From CBDBBY01 sp965205055 (GTDB lineage Bacteria; Pseudomonadota; Alphaproteobacteria; Rhodobacterales; Rhodobacteraceae): a stretch of DNA of 64,000 nt. A program made the position numbers and the translations under genes. A model generated the notes under the pieces. That model ran no database searches. It saw only the letters and a program-made list of their open reading frames with translations, and was not told the DNA's origin. The stretch is taken from assembly GCA_965205055.1 (NCBI GenBank), contig OZ242030.1:3658001-3722000 (forward strand). Reading direction: 5' to 3'. This document shows, one piece after another, positions 60,641 through 64,000 of the stretch (position 1 is its first letter; each line of letters opens with the position of its first letter).

Positions 60641-60693
60641 GTCGACAGTTTGCCGACAAGATTGCAAAATTTAGTCGACAGTTTGCCGACAAG
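60641..60693. promoter_or_regulatory. Two identical 20-bp operator copies between aapJ and gntR
   Basis: The sequence gtcgacagtttgccgacaag occurs at 60641-60660 and again, exactly, at 60674-60693, with 33 bases centre to centre, about three helical turns on the same face. Each copy contains an imperfect dyad (GTCG...CGAC). They sit in the 129-base divergent promoter region and are the likely binding sites of the adjacent FCD-type GntR regulator. Confidence 0.7.
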
Positions 60694-60741
60694 TCAATAT
60701 TCTTGTTCCTCAGCGATCCGGAACGGGCTATAGAACGAAAA

Positions 60742-61461
60742 ATGTCCGGCAAACTTTCAAGTCAGACAGGCGGGGCAACCCAGGCAACCGCGCTCAAGCG
60801 CGGCGGCGGCGCACGGCACGTATATGAGGCGCTTCGGAATGATATCCTTGAACTGTCGCTTGCTCCCTGCGATGCGCTTGATGAAACGACGCTGGCAGAG
60901 CGTTTCCGCTTGTCGCGCTCGCCGGTCCGCGAGGCGCTGGTCCGGCTGTCGGCCGAAGGGTTTGTGAGGACGCTGTCGAACCGTTCCACCATTGTCGCTC
61001 CGCTTGATATAAGGGAAATCCCGCGCTACATTGAAGCGCTGGATTATCTGCAGCGAGCGGTGACGCGGCTTGCGGCCAGAAACCGGTCTGTCGACGATCT
61101 GACCGCGATGCATGCCGCTGCAGAGGTCTATGACCAGACGTGCGAGAACGGCACTCCGCTGGAAATGTCCCGCGCCAACAAAGACTTTCACATGGCCATT
61201 GCCGCGGCGGGCCGCAATTCTTACTTGGCAAAGGCATATGGCCGTCTGCTCGACGAGGGCCGACGGCTGCTGCATCTGCACTATGCCCGGCGTTCCGATA
61301 CGGATGATCCTTTCCCGCTCAGTCCCGAGCACTACCAGATGATCGAGGCGATCCGCGAAAAGGACGAAGCCAGAGCCGACAGCTTGGCCCACGCCCATAC
61401 CCGGGTATTTCACCAAAGGCTGCAGGACTTCGCGCCCGTCGAGTACATTGAAGAATTGTAA
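60742..61461 (+). CDS. GntR-family regulator (FCD/FadR subfamily)
   Basis: 239 residues from ATG 60742; a TTG at 60703 is in frame but falls close to the operators. The winged HTH reads 'HVYEALRNDILELSLAPCDA' and 'LAERFRLSRSPVREALVRLS', typical GntR. The C-terminal all-helical FCD domain has 'SRANKDFHMAIAAAGRNSYL', with a metal-binding Asp/His pair, and 'RADSLAHAHTRVFH'. It is divergent from the aap operon and two identical operator copies lie between, so it probably represses or activates amino-acid uptake in response to a small ligand. Confidence 0.88.
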   Translation: MSGKLSSQTGGATQATALKRGGGARHVYEALRNDILELSLAPCDALDETTLAERFRLSRSPVREALVRLSAEGFVRTLSNRSTIVAPLDIREIPRYIEALDYLQRAVTRLAARNRSVDDLTAMHAAAEVYDQTCENGTPLEMSRANKDFHMAIAAAGRNSYLAKAYGRLLDEGRRLLHLHYARRSDTDDPFPLSPEHYQMIEAIREKDEARADSLAHAHTRVFHQRLQDFAPVEYIEEL

Positions 61462-61604
61462 TGCGCAGCAATCGAAATTTTTGAACCAAACTGCCGCGTG
61501 TTTTCCGAGGGCATTCTTGCATTTACGTATCTTGTCCTACCCTCCCCGGTGCGGTCGGCAGCCATGGCCACGACGAGGACTTCCTCAGATGTGTGTTGCC
61601 AAAT
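61462..61604. other. Intergenic, left flank of dispersed repeat
   Basis: This short stretch follows the gntR stop. No gene or clear terminator was seen. Confidence 0.4.
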
Positions 61605-61738
61605 TGGCGTGAAACATCTCTACGCTCGGGCAAACTTCACCCGCTCCCCAGTTGTGCCGCGGGTGAACGGCGTCTGCGGGCTTGCACGCTCCGGCGCCGG
61701 GATGGCGTTTGCGGGCGGCCCCCGTTTGCGCCCGCCGA
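61605..61738 (+). repeat. Dispersed repeat, copy B
   Basis: This is the second copy of the repeat described at 14271-14400, same orientation, both next to a defence-type gene (SIR2 there, an Abi-like gene here, 0.8 kb away). Similarity may continue to about 61803 ('ggctcgatgccg' against 'ggcttgatgccg'). The copies differ at roughly one base in four, so they are old. Confidence 0.6.
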
Positions 61739-62548
61739 CGACCCCGTGGCGGAGGGCGCGGCTTGCGGCCGGTGCAAACGGGGGCTCGATGCCGCCGCTT
61801 CCGGGACATCTTTTTGAGCGGGAACCGGGTCACCGAAAACTGGACGTCTACTTTGCCTGCTTCCGCCGCTTATCATCCATGATCCATAAGGAAATTGCCA
61901 CCCGGAGCGCGACGACGCCCTGGAACCCGTTTCATGGTCAGAGGTGAGCGGCCAATGCCGATCATGTGGGTTTTTTATAAACGGCGCAATAGTGATACTC
62001 TCAACGGTCAAAACGACTGGATAAACCATTCGCCGCTTATCAATATTGCGCAGAAAGCGGAAAGATCGTTCATTCAATCTGAGGGAGAGTGAAGTCAGGC
62101 TAGGCGAACCATATCAAGCCCGTCAGGGGGACACGACATTTTCTAAGTGGCGTGTCGACAAAGTGCTGTCAATGAGGAAACTGACCACCGCTAAAAAATT
62201 GTGTTTTCCATATTTTTCTGAATAGTAACACTCTTCCGTCAATACAGTCATTTAAATCAGTTTCCAGAGTAAGGAAATGAGACGATTCCGCGAGAACTTC
62301 CGAGCGGTCAAGTACCTCGGAAACGCAACGCCGTGAAGTAAAACGGACTTGAGATGACAGTGATCTCCCTTCTGGCAATACTAAATGGCAAGTCGTCGTG
62401 CTGTTCGTTCAACCACAAAAATGTTAAGCTATTCCCAGCATTCAGTTGCATGGTTGCATTCAAGTGTGGCGCAAAGCATAAAGACACTCGAGAAGGCAAT
62501 TATTGACAAGCACTAAATCAAGAAGCTGAGGCGCGACATCTTGGTCGA
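61739..62548. other. Intergenic region with no recognised gene
   Basis: About 800 bases. A 46-codon frame at 61955-62092 ('MPIMWVFYKRRNSDTLNGQN') has no recognisable family. The right half is AT-rich and resembles in composition the Abi-like gene that follows. No hairpin terminator or RNA gene was recognised. Confidence 0.4.
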
Positions 62549-63520
62549 TTATTCTATGGAATAGTTCTTCTCTGCGTTGGCCAGGAAAACGATGGCAGCG
62601 GCCGTCATATGCAGCACAAAGCTGACGAGGTGATTTGGTACAGGCTGTGGCTCATTCCCCTGTCCATGCGCAGCTAGTTTGTTTCGCGCCGTGGGTACAC
62701 CGCTTTCCAAGAGACTTCGTAACGCGTTGAACTGTTGTTGCCAAAATCGAGGAATAATCTCGTTTTTAAAGCAGATTTCGATCAAGTTTTTTACAGTCGC
62801 TCCTGAGGCATAGCTCCATCCCCTTCTATCGCAGATCGACTTTAGAACGCTTTCAAGCGATTTAAGACATTCGTTGATTGCTTCCTTCGTCTGACCCTTC
62901 TGGTAATGTTTGTGGGCTTTCAGGAACTCCTCCTGAGCACCAGCATACTCTTTCTGACTAAGAATTCTTAATGCGGGTTTAACAACTTCCGAATGGATGA
63001 ACTCGGAATCGATGCGAATGATCTGTCCTTTGTCGAAATAATATCCAACTCCATGTTCTTTGAACCTTTCATTGAGACCCCTTATAGCTAAGTCGGCAAT
63101 TTCGGAAGCGTTTTTTTTACCTAAATAGCTGTGGACACGGGATCGTACGTCAACAGCAGAAAACGATAGTTCTATAAAGTCCAAAGCATTTTCAGTATTT
63201 TTTAACTGCAAAAAGAACCCAAAAAGATCATTCATCACATTCCGTCTCTTAGTGTGCTTTGCAGGAAGATCTAAAATACCGTATTCACTACATAGTTTTT
63301 CTGATATTTCTTCATAACAATCACGCACATTTTTGACGACTGAGTCATCTGCTATAATTACAAAATCGGGAACAAGTTGATCCAGATTTCCCAACGATTT
63401 GCGCAATATATGAATTATCTGAACTCTCAACTGCCTCGGAAGGTTGTCATATTGATAAACGTCCGGCATTTCACCTCGAAGCTTCCGTTGGCGCTTCGAG
63501 TAAATTTCATTGATAAACAT
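62549..63520 (-). CDS. Abortive-infection-like protein (AbiJ N-terminal / Abi C-terminal type)
   Basis: 323 residues, AT-rich. The N-terminal half ('YSKRQRKLRGEMPDVYQYDN', 'PRQLRVQIIHILRKSLGN') matches the AbiJ N-terminal/STM4504-like family. The C-terminal half ('TKEAINECLKSLESVLKSIC', 'ARNKLAAHGQGNEPQPVPNH', 'LHMTAAAIVFLANAE') is the HEPN-like Abi domain, with the 'RNKxxAHG' stretch resembling the RxxxxH motif of HEPN RNases. Such proteins are linked to phage resistance by abortive infection. It is a single gene; ATG 63520 is used. An ISAs1 transposase fragment lies 170 bases upstream. Confidence 0.75.
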   Translation of the reverse strand: MFINEIYSKRQRKLRGEMPDVYQYDNLPRQLRVQIIHILRKSLGNLDQLVPDFVIIADDSVVKNVRDCYEEISEKLCSEYGILDLPAKHTKRRNVMNDLFGFFLQLKNTENALDFIELSFSAVDVRSRVHSYLGKKNASEIADLAIRGLNERFKEHGVGYYFDKGQIIRIDSEFIHSEVVKPALRILSQKEYAGAQEEFLKAHKHYQKGQTKEAINECLKSLESVLKSICDRRGWSYASGATVKNLIEICFKNEIIPRFWQQQFNALRSLLESGVPTARNKLAAHGQGNEPQPVPNHLVSFVLHMTAAAIVFLANAEKNYSIE

Positions 63521-63689
63521 AATTAATGTCCAAAATTGCTAAGGCCATGCTTGTCAGCGTGAGTAATGCACCACGATGATGCATGACCATTTAATTCCTA
63601 TTGGTTCTGCCTTCAACACTGGTGCGCAGATTTGGCGTAGCTGGGGCAATAGAAATGCTACGCAAGCGCTAAGGCAGTGCCTTCGCACT

Positions 63690-64000
63690 TCAAAGCGCTT
63701 CGGCTAGCTTGGCTGCGCTGGCGATGAACTCGAGGCGATATTCCCGCACTTGCGCCGCCCTCAAGAGGCGCCTCCGAAACGACAGCTTGCCTTTCTTGAG
63801 GCGCACGATGTTCACAACCAGACGGAGGATCCCCGCGAGATTTTCCGGGCCGTGGCCTGCCCGGTTCCGAAGGTCGTCCTCCCGCATCTGGACGTCGAGA
63901 ACCCAATGCAGTTGGATCTTGATCGCCCAGTGATTCCGGACCGCCTTCAGAAAGTCCCGAGGGGACATCTTTCGGCTCATGATATAGTAGCGGGTCAGCC
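63690..64000 (-). mobile_element. ISAs1-family transposase, C-terminal part (runs off the window)
   Basis: The minus strand encodes the C-terminus of an ISAs1-type transposase: 'LTRYYIMSRKMSPRDFLKAV', 'RNHWAIKIQLHWVLDVQM' and 'REDDLRNRAGHGPENLAGIL', to a stop at 63690. The family pattern is 'RYYISSL...A.R.HW.IEN.LHWVLDV.F.ED..R.R.G.APEN'. The usual 'IEN' is 'IKI' here, so the catalytic Glu appears replaced and the copy may be inactive. The N-terminal part lies beyond 64000. Confidence 0.8.

Noticed and set aside
61498..61947. 149-codon plus-strand frame
   Set aside because: It runs through the dispersed repeat and has low-complexity Arg/Pro/Ala content.
1..64000. CRISPR arrays, tRNA or rRNA genes
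   Set aside because: No regularly spaced repeats, cloverleaf-like sequences with a TTCGA-type T-loop, or rRNA-like conserved blocks were noticed on reading; a covariance-model scan was not possible.

Overview
The window looks like chromosomal DNA of an alphaproteobacterium. A mitofilin (Mic60)-like gene lies directly upstream of a TPR-type hemY, which is a typical alphaproteobacterial pair. Most genes are GC-rich. Several stretches are visibly AT-rich, with different codon use: the helicase at 35.7-38.2 kb, the reverse transcriptase at 41.1-42.8 kb, and the Abi-like gene at 62.5-63.5 kb. The species cannot be named from the sequence. No rRNA, tRNA or CRISPR array was seen.

Layout. (1) 0-4.3 kb: core genes (mitofilin-like, hemY, an MDR oxidoreductase). 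(2) 4.4-10.6 kb: a HipBA toxin-antitoxin pair with a palindromic operator, a PaaI-like thioesterase behind a Rieske oxygenase, an XRE-ImmA/IrrE protein and a secreted DUF3500 protein. (3) 10.6-14.4 kb: an IS630 remnant, a palindromic element, and a SIR2 + HerA defence pair. (4) 14.8-25.1 kb: a nine-gene minus-strand operon for an aromatic compound (maleylacetate reductase, complete Liv-type ABC importer, phenol-type FAD monooxygenase, glutathione transferase, intradiol dioxygenase) with a divergent LysR regulator. (5) 25.4-44.6 kb: a defence and mobile-element island. It holds a type ISP restriction-modification gene broken at a G10 tract, a DNA methyltransferase with a truncated partner ORF, a helicase-nuclease, an extradiol-type dioxygenase, a Fic protein, a defence-type reverse transcriptase with an overlapping small ORF, fragments of IS5, IS110, ISKra4, IS21, IS1595 and possibly IS4 elements, a MITE and one intact IS630 element. 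(6) 44.7-53.1 kb: an orphan HigA, then a LysR regulator divergent from a six-gene catabolic operon ending in an MttB-like methyltransferase. (7) 53.1-55.2 kb: an orphan Phd/YefM antitoxin and a DUF4143 ATPase. (8) 55.6-61.5 kb: an Aap-type amino-acid ABC transporter operon with a class IV aminotransferase, a divergent GntR/FCD regulator and two identical operator copies. (9) 61.5-64 kb: a dispersed repeat, an Abi-like gene and the C-terminus of an ISAs1-family transposase running off the window.

How the genes fit together. Two uptake-plus-catabolism modules and one amine catabolic operon, each with its own divergent regulator, alternate with defence and toxin-antitoxin loci embedded in decayed insertion sequences. 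The strongest unusual signals are: the type ISP gene that is out of frame exactly at a 10-base G:C tract, as expected of a phase-variable OFF state; the reverse transcriptase with a small ORF overlapping its start; the stand-alone helicase/PD-(D/E)XK protein; an IS630 element and a nearby non-coding mini-element sharing terminal repeats; and a thioesterase that appears to start at ATT behind a consensus ribosome binding site.
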